Below, one piece after another: positions 1-7,997 of a DNA stretch of 64,000 nucleotides (the first letter of the stretch is position 1; each line of letters opens with the position of its first letter). The translations under genes were made by a program, and so were the position numbers. The stretch comes from Rhodospirillales bacterium (lineage in GTDB: Bacteria > Pseudomonadota > Alphaproteobacteria > Micavibrionales > Micavibrionaceae): positions 1,240,001-1,304,000 of the forward strand of contig JACKJB010000001.1 of assembly GCA_020638155.1 (NCBI GenBank), given 5' to 3'. The notes beneath the pieces were generated by a model. The model was not told the DNA's origin. It was given only the letters and a program-made list of their open reading frames with translations, and did no database searches.

Positions 1-2
1 TC

Positions 3-446
3 CCGGTCCCCGAAGATATGACGCTTGATAAAATCACGCTAATCGTGCCGCAGGAAGATAACGCCCGCGGAGAAATCTCGATCCGCAGCCCGTCAGGGTT
101 TGAAGTCCAGCAGCCCTATGCCCTAACAGAAATGAGCGCGACAACGGCACTGGCCCTGGAAGATGTAAAAGCAGGTGATGAAATCGAACTGCGCAGCAGC
201 TTCCCGTTTAAAGATGAGGCCAGCATCACCGTACGCGGCTATCAGGACGGCAATGCGGTTCAGGCCTTGCGCGATCACCTGCAGGAAAACGATCTGATGC
301 CCAAGCCGCACAGCACCTATGTCGGCGGCGAACTGGCGCAGGAACAGGAACAGGCACCGGAACCGCCCGCAGCAGAAACCCCGGAAACGGTTACAGCAGA
401 GAAGACTCAAAGTCCTCCTGCCAACACGCCCGTTTTAAAGCTCTAG
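3..446 (+). CDS. Hypothetical protein, C-terminal part (5' end outside window)
   Basis: The frame is open to the left edge, so only about 147 C-terminal residues are visible. The first two thirds look beta-rich (DKITLIVP, ASITVRGY) with no motif I recognise. From about residue 107 there is a low-complexity tail rich in Pro, Glu, Ala and Thr. No membrane segment is seen. An internal ATG at 18 would give 142 residues but lacks a clear ribosome binding site, so I treat the gene as truncated by the window. It stops 55 bases before the carbonic anhydrase on the same strand, so the two may share a transcript. Function unknown. Confidence 0.6.
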   Translation, partial: PVPEDMTLDKITLIVPQEDNARGEISIRSPSGFEVQQPYALTEMSATTALALEDVKAGDEIELRSSFPFKDEASITVRGYQDGNAVQALRDHLQENDLMPKPHSTYVGGELAQEQEQAPEPPAAETPETVTAEKTQSPPANTPVLKL

Positions 447-501
447 CGCTCTCCCTTTTATCTGGTATAGTCGCCCCCTGGGAAAATACAGGGCTGTTTT
501 G

Positions 502-1137
502 ATGCACGATTTTAAAGAGCTTTTGGATAATTTTGAGGCTTTTCGCCGGGAAACCTATGAAGGCAACGGCGCGCTTATGCCCAAGCTGGTCGAGCAAGGG
601 CAGGACCCGGATTACTTCATCATTTCCTGTATCGATTCCCGCAGCAATCCCGGCACGATTTTCCGTGCGCCGCCGGGTACGTTCTTCGCCCACAAAGCGA
701 TGGGAGCGATCGTGCGTCCGTATCAAAAAGGCAGAGCACTGAGCGCGGCGCTGCAATTCGCGATCAAATATAACAATGTTTCCAAAATCATCGTTCTTGG
801 CCATACGCAGTGCGGCGCCATCCAGGCGCTGGTCGAGTCGATTGACGATGAGGAAATCTCCAGCTTTATCGATGTGGCCAAGGGCGGGTTTGAAAAAGCC
901 AAAGCCTGCTGCGCCGATGAAACCCAGCATGACGATTTGTTCCGTCACACCGAAGAGCAGATTATCCTGCAAAGCACCGAAAACCTGAAGACTTACCCTG
1001 CCGTCAAAGAAGCGCTGGCCGCCGGAAAACTGAAGATCATGTCCTGGCTTTTCAACATGGAAGAAGGCGCTATTTACAATCATGACGAGACCATCGACGA
1101 TTTCGTCAAAATTTCCCCTCAAGATTCCCCTGTATAA
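502..1137 (+). CDS. Beta-class carbonic anhydrase
   Basis: Interconverts CO2 and bicarbonate in the cytoplasm using a zinc ion. The 211-residue protein shows the beta-class signature: SCIDSR with Cys43, Asp45 and Arg47, then GHTQCGA with His101 and Cys104. Cys43, His101 and Cys104 are the expected zinc ligands, and the Asp/Arg pair is the usual catalytic dyad. Length is normal for the class. A TTG three bases upstream could also start the frame, but the ATG used here is the more likely start. Bicarbonate is a substrate of carbamoyl-phosphate synthase, whose large subunit is encoded 1.1 kb downstream; a functional link is plausible but inferred from position only. Confidence 0.93.
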   Translation: MHDFKELLDNFEAFRRETYEGNGALMPKLVEQGQDPDYFIISCIDSRSNPGTIFRAPPGTFFAHKAMGAIVRPYQKGRALSAALQFAIKYNNVSKIIVLGHTQCGAIQALVESIDDEEISSFIDVAKGGFEKAKACCADETQHDDLFRHTEEQIILQSTENLKTYPAVKEALAAGKLKIMSWLFNMEEGAIYNHDETIDDFVKISPQDSPV

Positions 1138-1212
1138 CGCCGTTTTTAGGTTGCCCTGCCCGCCAATTTACTCTACTTAATCAGTCTCGGTACAGCTATG
1201 ACCGAGGTATTG

Positions 1213-1629
1213 ATGACTATAACGACAGCGCGCACAGAAACGGCCCATATCCTCCCCGAGGATTTAAACGCGCTTTCCGGTCAAATCGTAGATTCAGCAT
1301 TATTTGTTCACAAAAAACTTGGGCCCGGATTGCTGGAAAGCGCTTACCAGCACGGCATGGCTTATGCGCTTTCCCGAAAAAACATCCCGTTTGAAACGGA
1401 AAAAACCATATCCATACAGATTGACGACTTCCCGATTGATGCCGGGTACAGGGCAGACTTAATTGTCGGCGGCAAAGTCATCGTAGAAATCAAATCCGTC
1501 GATAAACTGCTGCCGATCCACGAAGCACAGCTTTTGACCTATATGAAACTCGGTGGCTATGAACTGGGTCTGCTTTTGAATTTTAATGAAAGGCTGATAA
1601 AAAACGGGATCAGGAGGATGAGGCTGTGA
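1213..1629 (+). CDS. GxxExxY family protein
   Basis: A 138-residue protein of the GxxExxY family, named for the motif seen here as GPGLLESAY at about residues 37-45. The rest (YRADLIVGGKVIVEIKSVD, then EAQLLTYMKL and GLLLNFN) follows the order of a PD-(D/E)xK nuclease-like fold: an Asp, then ExK, then a helix starting with Gln. Family function is not established; nuclease activity is inferred from fold only. I chose the ATG at 1213 because GAGGT lies five bases before it; an ATG at 1198 would add five residues. A CACAGAG-type repeat starts right after the stop. Confidence 0.8.
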   Translation: MTITTARTETAHILPEDLNALSGQIVDSALFVHKKLGPGLLESAYQHGMAYALSRKNIPFETEKTISIQIDDFPIDAGYRADLIVGGKVIVEIKSVDKLLPIHEAQLLTYMKLGGYELGLLLNFNERLIKNGIRRMRL

Positions 1630-1641
1630 CGGTTTTAGGGA

Positions 1642-1670
1642 TCACCACAGAGAACACAGAGTGCACAGAG
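1642..1670. repeat. Left arm of CACAGAG-type inverted repeat
   Basis: Three CACAGAG-like heptamers in a row. The 29 bases match the reverse complement of 2175-2203 at about 26 positions, so together they frame a 0.56 kb unit holding one AT-rich gene. Related CACAGAG/CGCAGAG hairpins occur near 42.6 and 44.0 kb. Confidence 0.8.
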
Positions 1671-1687
1671 ATTGCACGGAGAAAGCC

Positions 1688-2161
1688 ATGAATTTTAAAA
1701 TATTTGTTTTTGGTTTTTTAACAGGGTGCTTAATTGTGACGGCGGGATGGTTTGGCTATAAATCTTTTTTTAAAAAACGCATTGATAGATTCGAAGGGCA
1801 AGTCGGTCATTTAGATCAAGGCCAATCATTTGTTGATTTTATAGACTCTCATGACAAGCAAATAGTGTATTTAGACATTTACATGGATGGAGCAGAAATC
1901 TCCAGTCCTACATCAAATCGGAGCAACGTTTTCACAATTTACACCAGTTGCTTAGATGAAGAAATCTCAGCTTTGACTTGCTCAGGAGGCGAATACTTAG
2001 TTTATCTTGATTCAGAAGACGATGCTTATTTTGAATATCATCATGGCGAGAATTACTTAAGGGGATATTGGTTCGTTACAACTAACACAGCAATACATCA
2101 GGGAATTATCAGCAATGTACTGAAGGCAATCCCGGGCGAAGAAGTCTTCTTGAGACGATAA
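1688..2161 (+). CDS. Hypothetical membrane-anchored protein in an inverted-repeat-bounded unit
   Basis: The 157-residue product starts with one hydrophobic segment (FKIFVFGFLTGCLIVTAGWF, about residues 3-22), followed by KKR, so it probably sits in the inner membrane with the rest outside the cytoplasm. A cysteine at about 14 lies inside the hydrophobic stretch, but the context is not a convincing lipobox. The remainder is acidic and unfamiliar (ISALTCSGGEYLVYLDSEDD). A GTG at 1661 in frame would add nine residues read from the repeat, so the ATG is preferred. Base composition is clearly more AT-rich than neighbouring genes, suggesting transfer. Function unknown. Confidence 0.6.
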   Translation: MNFKIFVFGFLTGCLIVTAGWFGYKSFFKKRIDRFEGQVGHLDQGQSFVDFIDSHDKQIVYLDIYMDGAEISSPTSNRSNVFTIYTSCLDEEISALTCSGGEYLVYLDSEDDAYFEYHHGENYLRGYWFVTTNTAIHQGIISNVLKAIPGEEVFLRR

Positions 2162-2174
2162 ACCTCAGTGCCCC

Positions 2175-2203
2175 CTCTGTGGTCTCTGTGATCTCTGTGG
2201 TGA
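2175..2203. repeat. Right arm of CACAGAG-type inverted repeat
   Basis: Inverted partner of 1642-1670, with heptamers reading CTCTGTG. It begins 14 bases after the stop of the enclosed gene. Confidence 0.8.
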
Positions 2204-2214
2204 ATAAAAAATAG

Positions 2215-2237
2215 ATCCCGGCTTTCGCCGGGATGAC
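2215..2237. repeat. Short palindromic hairpin (ATCCCGG..CCGGGAT)
   Basis: ATCCCGGC and GCCGGGAT flank the short loop TTTC. The GGGATGAC end is the same as in the longer dispersed repeats of this window. It lies in the carB leader, 30 bases before the start codon. Confidence 0.7.
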
Positions 2238-2267
2238 GATAAAAGGAAACGAGTAAAAAGGAATAAA

Positions 2268-5200
2268 ATGCCTAAGCGTACAGACATTAAATCCATTTGT
2301 ATTATCGGTGCAGGCCCTATCGTTATCGGGCAGGCTTGCGAGTTTGATTATTCCGGGGCGCAGGCCTGTAAGGCGCTGCGTGAAGAAGGCTACCGGATCA
2401 TCCTGATTAATTCCAATCCGGCGACGATTATGACCGACCCGGAAATGGCCGATGCGACGTACATTGAACCGATCACACCGCAGATCGTTGCACGGATTTT
2501 AGAAAAAGAAAGGCCGGATGCGCTGCTGCCGACGATGGGCGGGCAGACGGCATTGAATGCGGCGATGGCGTTGGCCGACGATGGGACGCTGGACCGGTTG
2601 GGGATCGAGTTGATCGGCGCGACGCGCGATGCGATCGACAAAGCCGAGGACCGCGAAAAATTCAAAGAATGCATGGATGAGATCGGGCTTGAAAGCGCCC
2701 GCAGCCGTCAGGTTGGCACCTACGAAGAAGCGCTTGAGGCGCTTGAGTTTGTCGGGCTGCCTGCGATTATCCGTCCGTCCTTCACGCTGGCCGGGACCGG
2801 CGGCGGGGTTGCTTATAACCGCGATGATTTCAAACGGATTGTTACCGAAGGGCTGGACATTTCCCCGACCCATACGGTGCTGGTCGAAGAGTCTGTCATC
2901 GGCTGGAAAGAATATGAAATGGAAGTGGTGCGGGATAAAAATGATAACTGCATCATTATCTGTTCGATTGAAAATATTGATCCGATGGGCGTCCATACCG
3001 GGGATTCGATTACGGTCGCCCCTGCCCTGACGCTGACGGATAAAGAATACCAGATCATGCGCAATGCGTCGCTGGATGTGCTGCGCGGGATTGGCGTGGA
3101 GACCGGCGGATCGAACGTGCAATTTGCGCTGGACCCGGATACGGGGCGCTTGCTGGTGATTGAAATGAACCCGCGCGTGTCACGTTCTTCGGCGCTGGCA
3201 TCAAAAGCGACAGGCTTCCCGATCGCCAAGATCGCCGCGAAGCTGGCAGTCGGTTATACGCTGGATGAGCTGGATAACGACATTACCGGCGGGCGCACCC
3301 CGGCATCGTTCGAGCCGTCAATTGATTACGTCGTCACCAAGATCCCTCGCTTTGCGTTCGAGAAAATGCGTGGCGCGGAAAATATCCTGACGACGTCGAT
3401 GAAATCCGTCGGTGAAGCGATGGCAATTGGCCGCAGCTTTGAAGAGTCGATGCAAAAAGCGCTACGCTCGCTTGAAAAAGGCCTGAACGGCTTTGACCCT
3501 CTGCCGATCGCGGGCGTAAAGAACGGCGAGAAACCGCACCCGGACCAGATCCGCGCGGTGCTGTCAAAGGCTACGCCGCAGCGGCTTTTATATGCAGCGC
3601 AGGCTATGCGTTACGGCTTGAGCCTTGAAGAAATTCACGACATCACCAAATACGATCCGTGGTTCCTGGAGCGGATTAAAAACATTATTGATGCGGAACA
3701 GCGCATTCAGGATAAAGGCCTGCCGGTTGATAAAAAAGGCTGGCTGGAACTGAAGAAGCTTGGCTTTGCCGATGCGCGGCTTGCCGATCTCGTCGGTGTG
3801 CGCGAAGAAGCGGTGCGCAATGCGCGGCTGAAATATGATGTGCGCCCGGTTTATAAACGCGTGGATACCTGCGCTGCGGAAATTCCGTCGGCAACGCCTT
3901 ATATGTATGGCTGTTACGAAGGTAACGGTATTGATGCGCCGGAAAGCGAGATCGAGCCGAGCGACCAGAAGAAAGTCATTATCCTTGGCGGCGGCCCTAA
4001 TCGCATCGGCCAAGGGATCGAGTTTGATTATTGCTGCGTCCATGCGGCCTATGCGCTGAAAGACGCCGGGTATGAAACCATCATGGTGAACTGCAACCCG
4101 GAAACGGTTTCAACCGACTATGACACATCGGACCGCCTGTATTTCGAACCGCTGACGGCGGAAGATGTCATCGAGTTGATTGAAGCCGAAGCGCAAAACG
4201 GTGAAGTCGTGGGCGTTATCGTCCAGCTCGGCGGACAGACGCCGCTTAATCTGGCCCGCACATTACAGGATCACGGCATCAATATTCTGGGCACGGCGCC
4301 GGAAGCGATCGACCTTGCCGAAGACCGCGACCTGTTCCAGAATCTTTTGAAAAAGCTCAAGCTGCGCCAGCCGGAAAACGGCATCGCGCGTTCAGAAGAA
4401 GAAGCGCTGGAGATCGCGGAGAAGATCGGCTTCCCGCTGGTGATCCGCCCGTCCTACGTTCTCGGCGGTCAGGCGATGCAGATCGTGCAGACCAAACCGG
4501 AATTGCAGGAATATATCAACACCGCCGTCCGGGTGTCCGGGGATACGCCGGTACTGCTCGACCGTTACTTGCGCGGCGCGATTGAAGTTGATGTCGATGC
4601 GCTGTGTGACGGCAAGGAAGTCTATGTCTCCGGAATCATGGAGCATATCGAAGAAGCCGGGGTGCATTCCGGTGATTCCGCCTGCGTCCTGCCGCCACAC
4701 TCCCTGCCTTATAAAACGGTCAAGGAGCTGGAGAAGCAGACGGTCAAGCTGGCTAAAGCGCTGAACGTCAAAGGGCTTATGAACGTCCAGTTCGCGGTCA
4801 AGATGAACCCGAACAAGGCCGAATATGATGTGTACATTATCGAGGTTAACCCGCGCGCCTCGCGTACCGTGCCGTTCGTCGCCAAGGCGACCGGGACGCC
4901 GATCGCCAAGATCGCCGCACGGATCATGGCCGGGGAAAAACTCTCCGTTTTCCGCGAGCAGTTGCTGGGCATGGCGCCGGATCATACGGCTGTCAAAGCG
5001 CCGGTGTTCCCGTGGAACCGCTTTAACGGCGTTGACCCTATACTGGGGCCGGAAATGAAATCCACTGGGGAAGTGATGGGTATTGATACCGATATGGCGC
5101 AGGCTTTTGCCAAATCGCAGCTCGCCGCCGGGACAATCCTGCCGACCGAAGGGCGAGTGTTTTTATCGGTGCGCGATAAGGATAAAGAAAGCCTCGTGCC

Positions 5201-5588
5201 GATTGCCCGCGAGCTTTCGGAACTCGGCTTTATCCTGATCGCCACAGGCGGGACATGCACGCATTTGCGCGATGCCGGCTTGGCTGTCGAACGGATCAAC
5301 AAAGTCATGGAAGGCCAGCCCAATATCGTCGATGCGGTTATCAACGGCGAGATTGATTTCATCATCAATACCACCAAAGGCCCGCAGTCGGTCGCCGATG
5401 CGTTTTCGATCCGGCGGATGGCACTGACCTACAAGATCCCGTATTACACGCTGCTGACCTCTGCCGCGGCCGGGGTCAAAGCCATCCGGTCGATGAAAGC
5501 CCGGGAAATGGATGTGCTGCCGCTTCAGGGCTATTTCAGCGATGAAGAGCTTGAAGATGCCTCTGTGCGTAAGCGCGAGGCGGTTTAA
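2268..5588 (+). CDS. carB: Carbamoyl-phosphate synthase large subunit
   Basis: Makes carbamoyl phosphate from bicarbonate, glutamine-derived ammonia and two ATP, feeding pyrimidine and arginine synthesis; it works with the CarA amidotransferase. The 1106 residues show the duplicated plan. The first ATP-grasp half (about 1-400) starts with SICIIGAGPIVIGQACEFDY and contains GTGGGVAYN and EMNPRVSRSS. A linking domain follows (about 400-560). The second half (about 565-945) has GGGPNRIGQGIEFDY, LGGQAMQIV and EVNPRASRT. The C-terminal regulatory MGS-like domain contains LIATGGTCTHLRDAG. AAAAGGAA precedes the ATG. carA is not in this window. greA follows, a pairing often seen in alphaproteobacteria. 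Confidence 0.98.
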   Translation: MPKRTDIKSICIIGAGPIVIGQACEFDYSGAQACKALREEGYRIILINSNPATIMTDPEMADATYIEPITPQIVARILEKERPDALLPTMGGQTALNAAMALADDGTLDRLGIELIGATRDAIDKAEDREKFKECMDEIGLESARSRQVGTYEEALEALEFVGLPAIIRPSFTLAGTGGGVAYNRDDFKRIVTEGLDISPTHTVLVEESVIGWKEYEMEVVRDKNDNCIIICSIENIDPMGVHTGDSITVAPALTLTDKEYQIMRNASLDVLRGIGVETGGSNVQFALDPDTGRLLVIEMNPRVSRSSALASKATGFPIAKIAAKLAVGYTLDELDNDITGGRTPASFEPSIDYVVTKIPRFAFEKMRGAENILTTSMKSVGEAMAIGRSFEESMQKALRSLEKGLNGFDPLPIAGVKNGEKPHPDQIRAVLSKATPQRLLYAAQAMRYGLSLEEIHDITKYDPWFLERIKNIIDAEQRIQDKGLPVDKKGWLELKKLGFADARLADLVGVREEAVRNARLKYDVRPVYKRVDTCAAEIPSATPYMYGCYEGNGIDAPESEIEPSDQKKVIILGGGPNRIGQGIEFDYCCVHAAYALKDAGYETIMVNCNPETVSTDYDTSDRLYFEPLTAEDVIELIEAEAQNGEVVGVIVQLGGQTPLNLARTLQDHGINILGTAPEAIDLAEDRDLFQNLLKKLKLRQPENGIARSEEEALEIAEKIGFPLVIRPSYVLGGQAMQIVQTKPELQEYINTAVRVSGDTPVLLDRYLRGAIEVDVDALCDGKEVYVSGIMEHIEEAGVHSGDSACVLPPHSLPYKTVKELEKQTVKLAKALNVKGLMNVQFAVKMNPNKAEYDVYIIEVNPRASRTVPFVAKATGTPIAKIAARIMAGEKLSVFREQLLGMAPDHTAVKAPVFPWNRFNGVDPILGPEMKSTGEVMGIDTDMAQAFAKSQLAAGTILPTEGRVFLSVRDKDKESLVPIARELSELGFILIATGGTCTHLRDAGLAVERINKVMEGQPNIVDAVINGEIDFIINTTKGPQSVADAFSIRRMALTYKIPYYTLLTSAAAGVKAIRSMKAREMDVLPLQGYFSDEELEDASVRKREAV

Positions 5589-5598
5589 GGCAAACATA

Positions 5599-5628
5599 TT
5601 GACCGATGCCCCCTGACGCCTGTATATT
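5599..5628 (+). promoter_or_regulatory. Candidate sigma-70-type promoter for greA
   Basis: TTGACC at 5599-5604 and TATATT at 5623-5628 are 18 bases apart, a good match to a housekeeping promoter. It would start transcription near 5635, just after the carB stop, giving greA its own leader of about 70 bases that contains the hairpin at 5658-5675. Confidence 0.55.
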
Positions 5629-5657
5629 GGCGTCATTAGGGTATTTGGAGTTTACGT

Positions 5658-5687
5658 CCCGCCGTTTTCGGCGGGTTTAATTTTTTC
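5658..5687 (+). terminator. Intrinsic terminator in the carB-greA gap / greA leader
   Basis: CCCGCC and GGCGGG form a stem around GTTTTC, followed by TTTAATTTTTTC. It can end the carB transcript. It also lies downstream of the candidate greA promoter and 18 bases before the greA start, so it could truncate greA transcripts. Confidence 0.7.
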
Positions 5688-5705
5688 AAACTAAAGAGAA
5701 CGGAT

Positions 5706-6185
5706 ATGGATAAGATCCCGACGACGCAAGAAGGGTATAACGCCCTTGAAGCAGAATTAAAGAAACTGAAAACCGTTGACCGCCCGACTGTGATCGAAGC
5801 GATTGCAACGGCCCGCGAGCACGGCGATCTGTCGGAGAACGCCGAATACCACGCCGCGCGCGAACAGCAGAGCTTTATCGAAGGCCGTATCCAGGAACTG
5901 GAAGCCGTTATTTCCAAGGCGCAGATTATCGATGTATCGTCCTTAAGCGGGAGCAGCGTCAAATTCGGTGCCCGTGTTCTGATCGTCGACGAAGATACCG
6001 ATGTGGAAGTCACGTACCAGATCGTCGGCCATTACGAAGCCAATGCCGATGAAGGCAAGCTGTCCGTCCAGGCCCCGATTTCCCGCGCCCTGATCGGCAA
6101 GGAAGTCGGCGACAGCGTCGAAGTCCAGACTCCGCAGGGCAAGAAATCCTACGAAATCCTGGAAGTCATGTACGGCGAAGGGTAA
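5706..6185 (+). CDS. greA: Transcription elongation factor GreA
   Basis: Rescues backtracked RNA polymerase by stimulating cleavage of the nascent RNA through the secondary channel. The 159 residues fit the family: an N-terminal antiparallel coiled coil (about 1-75) whose tip carries the acidic pair in HGDLSENAEY, then a C-terminal FKBP-like domain (about 80-158) with ISRALIGKEVGDSVEV and ending YEILEVMYGEG. AAAGAGAACGGAT before the ATG supplies a moderate ribosome binding site. It is preceded by its own candidate promoter and a terminator-like hairpin. Confidence 0.97.
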   Translation: MDKIPTTQEGYNALEAELKKLKTVDRPTVIEAIATAREHGDLSENAEYHAAREQQSFIEGRIQELEAVISKAQIIDVSSLSGSSVKFGARVLIVDEDTDVEVTYQIVGHYEANADEGKLSVQAPISRALIGKEVGDSVEVQTPQGKKSYEILEVMYGEG

Positions 6186-6205
6186 GGAATTTATTAAACA
6201 GCACC

Positions 6206-6354
6206 GTCACCCCCGTGGTGAGCAGAAACAAAAAGTTTCTGCGAACTAAAACGACGGGGGTCCATATGTCGGCAAGCACAAGCTTGCCGCCTTTAACTGG
6301 ATTCCCGCCGATTAGCCCGCCTGCGCTACGCTACGGCGAGGCCGCGGGAATGAC
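6206..6354 (+). repeat. Dispersed repeat family A, copy 1
   Basis: A roughly 149 bp element starting GTCAC-CCCCG and ending GCGGGAATGAC. Inside are a hairpin around AGAAACAAAAAGTTTCT, then ACGGGGGTCCATATGTCGGCA, a second hairpin around AGCACAAGCTT, then GGATTCCCGC and a third hairpin before the end. Other copies are at 7834, 12667 and 34600. It fills the gap between greA and the exporter gene. Confidence 0.85.
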
Positions 6355-6384
6355 AGCACATAATATGTTCTGTGAGGAAACACT

Positions 6385-7269
6385 ATGTCCCGCCTGAAAG
6401 CCGATGCCTTATTGTTGACTGCCGCCATTATCTGGGGGTTTGCTTTTATTGCCCAGAAATCGGCGATGGAGGTGATGGGGCCGATGACCTATGCAGGCTT
6501 ACGGTTTTTGATTTCTGCGCTGGTCATCCTGCCTTTTGCGTTGCGGGAACATAAAGCGGGACTTGAGTTTACGCCGGGGAATATCAAGCTTCTGACTGCG
6601 CTCTGCCTTGTCTTTTTTGCCGGGGTGAATGTGCAGCAGTTCGGTGTCGCCCTGACCAGCGTTACTAATGCCGGTTTTCTGACGGGACTGTATGTGATTT
6701 TTGTCCCGCTCTTCACTCTGCTTATTTTCAAAAAACATCCGCACAAGATTGTCTGGATTGCCGCACCGTTATGTGTGTTCGGTGTATGGCTGCTGGGTGA
6801 TGCGTCTTTGACGGCGCTGGGTAAAGGGGATCTGCTGGTGCTGGCCTGCGCGGTCTTTTTTGGCATGCATGTCGTGCTGGTCGGGATCGCGGTCCAGAAA
6901 ATCCCCTGCCCCTTAACGCTCTCGGCAATTCAGTATGCTGTTTGCGCAGCACTTAGCCTGGGCGGTGCGGTCCTGCTTGAAACGATCACGTGGGACGGGA
7001 TCATCGCGGCGCTGCCGTCCCTGCTCTATGCCGGAATTTTATCGGGCGGGATCGCCTATACATTTCAGATTATCGCCCAGCAACATACCCCGGCATCGGA
7101 TGCGGCAATAATTCTATCCGGGGAAGCATTGTTTGCCGCGCTTGGCGGTGTGTTGATCATGAATGATCATTTAAACCCGCTGGCATGGGGCGGCTGCGGC
7201 GTGATTTTCACGGCGATCCTGATGGTCGAGCTGTACCCAATCTGGCAAAAAAGGCGACGGATGTCTTAG
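6385..7269 (+). CDS. DMT (EamA) family transporter
   Basis: A 294-residue inner-membrane protein with about ten hydrophobic segments in two similar five-helix halves, the plan of EamA-type drug/metabolite exporters. It opens with LTAAIIWGFAFIAQKSAME, typical of EamA domains, and the second half has SLLYAGILSGGIAYTFQIIA and EALFAALGGVL. Substrate cannot be read from sequence; relatives export amino acids or other metabolites. GAGGAAA precedes the ATG. It converges on the Lrp-type regulator with a four-base overlap of stop codons, so an Lrp-regulated amino-acid exporter is a fair but unproven idea. Confidence 0.92.
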   Translation: MSRLKADALLLTAAIIWGFAFIAQKSAMEVMGPMTYAGLRFLISALVILPFALREHKAGLEFTPGNIKLLTALCLVFFAGVNVQQFGVALTSVTNAGFLTGLYVIFVPLFTLLIFKKHPHKIVWIAAPLCVFGVWLLGDASLTALGKGDLLVLACAVFFGMHVVLVGIAVQKIPCPLTLSAIQYAVCAALSLGGAVLLETITWDGIIAALPSLLYAGILSGGIAYTFQIIAQQHTPASDAAIILSGEALFAALGGVLIMNDHLNPLAWGGCGVIFTAILMVELYPIWQKRRRMS

Positions 7270-7739
7270 ACTTCGATCGGTACGCCCGGCTCATCTTTGG
7301 AGGCGCGGATTGCCAGAGATGATTTGACCGAGGTTACGTTCGGCGCAGACGTCAGGTTTTCGGTCAGGAAATGCTGGTAATCATCCCAATCATGGGCAAC
7401 GATTTTCAAAAGGAAGTCCGTTTCCCCCGCCAGCATCCAGCATTCGCGGACGACTTCCCATGAGTTAATCAGGTCTTCGAATTTTTTCAGATCGCTTTCG
7501 GCCTGGCTGACCAGCTTCACGTGCGCAAAAACCGTCACGCCGTAGCCGAGAATCACCGGATCGACTTTGGCGTGATAGCCGTTGATAAAGCCGTTTTCTT
7601 CCAAAGCGCGAACGCGGCGCAAGCAAGGCGGTGCGGAAATGCCTGCTTCCTTGGCGAGTTCGACATTGGTGATTCGTCCGTTGTCTTGTAAGTTTTTAAG
7701 GATTTTGCGGTCTATTTTGTCAAGTTTGACGCGTTTCAT
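7266..7739 (-). CDS. Lrp/AsnC family transcriptional regulator
   Basis: A 157-residue regulator. The N-terminal winged helix-turn-helix (LDKIDRKILKNLQDNGRI, then VELAKEAGISAPPCLRRVRAL, to about residue 60) binds DNA. The C-terminal alpha/beta ligand-sensing domain (about 65-145) has HVKLVSQAESDL and AGETDFLLKIV. Members respond to amino acids and usually form octamers. The frame extends upstream to 8048, but that extension would be read through a family A repeat, so the ATG giving MKRVKL is the likely start. Overlaps the end of the DMT transporter gene by four bases. Confidence 0.94.
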   Translation of the reverse strand: MKRVKLDKIDRKILKNLQDNGRITNVELAKEAGISAPPCLRRVRALEENGFINGYHAKVDPVILGYGVTVFAHVKLVSQAESDLKKFEDLINSWEVVRECWMLAGETDFLLKIVAHDWDDYQHFLTENLTSAPNVTSVKSSLAIRASKDEPGVPIEV

Positions 7740-7833
7740 GAAAACTGTCCGATGTAAATTTATTGTCTGTTTATCTGTTAGATTGGTATAAAGTTGCGCG
7801 TAAGATTGCGCAAGTCCTTTTTGTCCTGTCTTT

Positions 7834-7982
7834 GTCATCCCCGAGACAAAATCTTTGCGCAGTAAAGATTTTGTATTAACGTCGGGGATCCATAATGTCG
7901 GCAAGCTATGCTTGCCGTCTTTTACTGGATTCCCGCAGATTAGCCAGCCTTCGCTTGCGCTGCGGCAGGCCGCGGGAATGAC
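7834..7982 (+). repeat. Dispersed repeat family A, copy 2
   Basis: About 149 bp, from GTCATCCCCG to GCGGGAATGAC. The first hairpin pairs ACAAAATCTTTGC with AAAGATTTTGT, the second is GGCAAGCTATGCTTGCC, and the third is formed by GCC-rich arms. It lies between the divergent Lrp and ELM1-like genes and ends 15 bases before the ELM1-like start codon. Confidence 0.87.
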
Positions 7983-7997
7983 GATGAAAGGATATTT

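Noticed and set aside
391..1122. A 243-codon minus-strand frame opposite the carbonic anhydrase
   Set aside because: The plus strand has all zinc-ligand motifs in the right order. The antisense frame has no recognisable feature.
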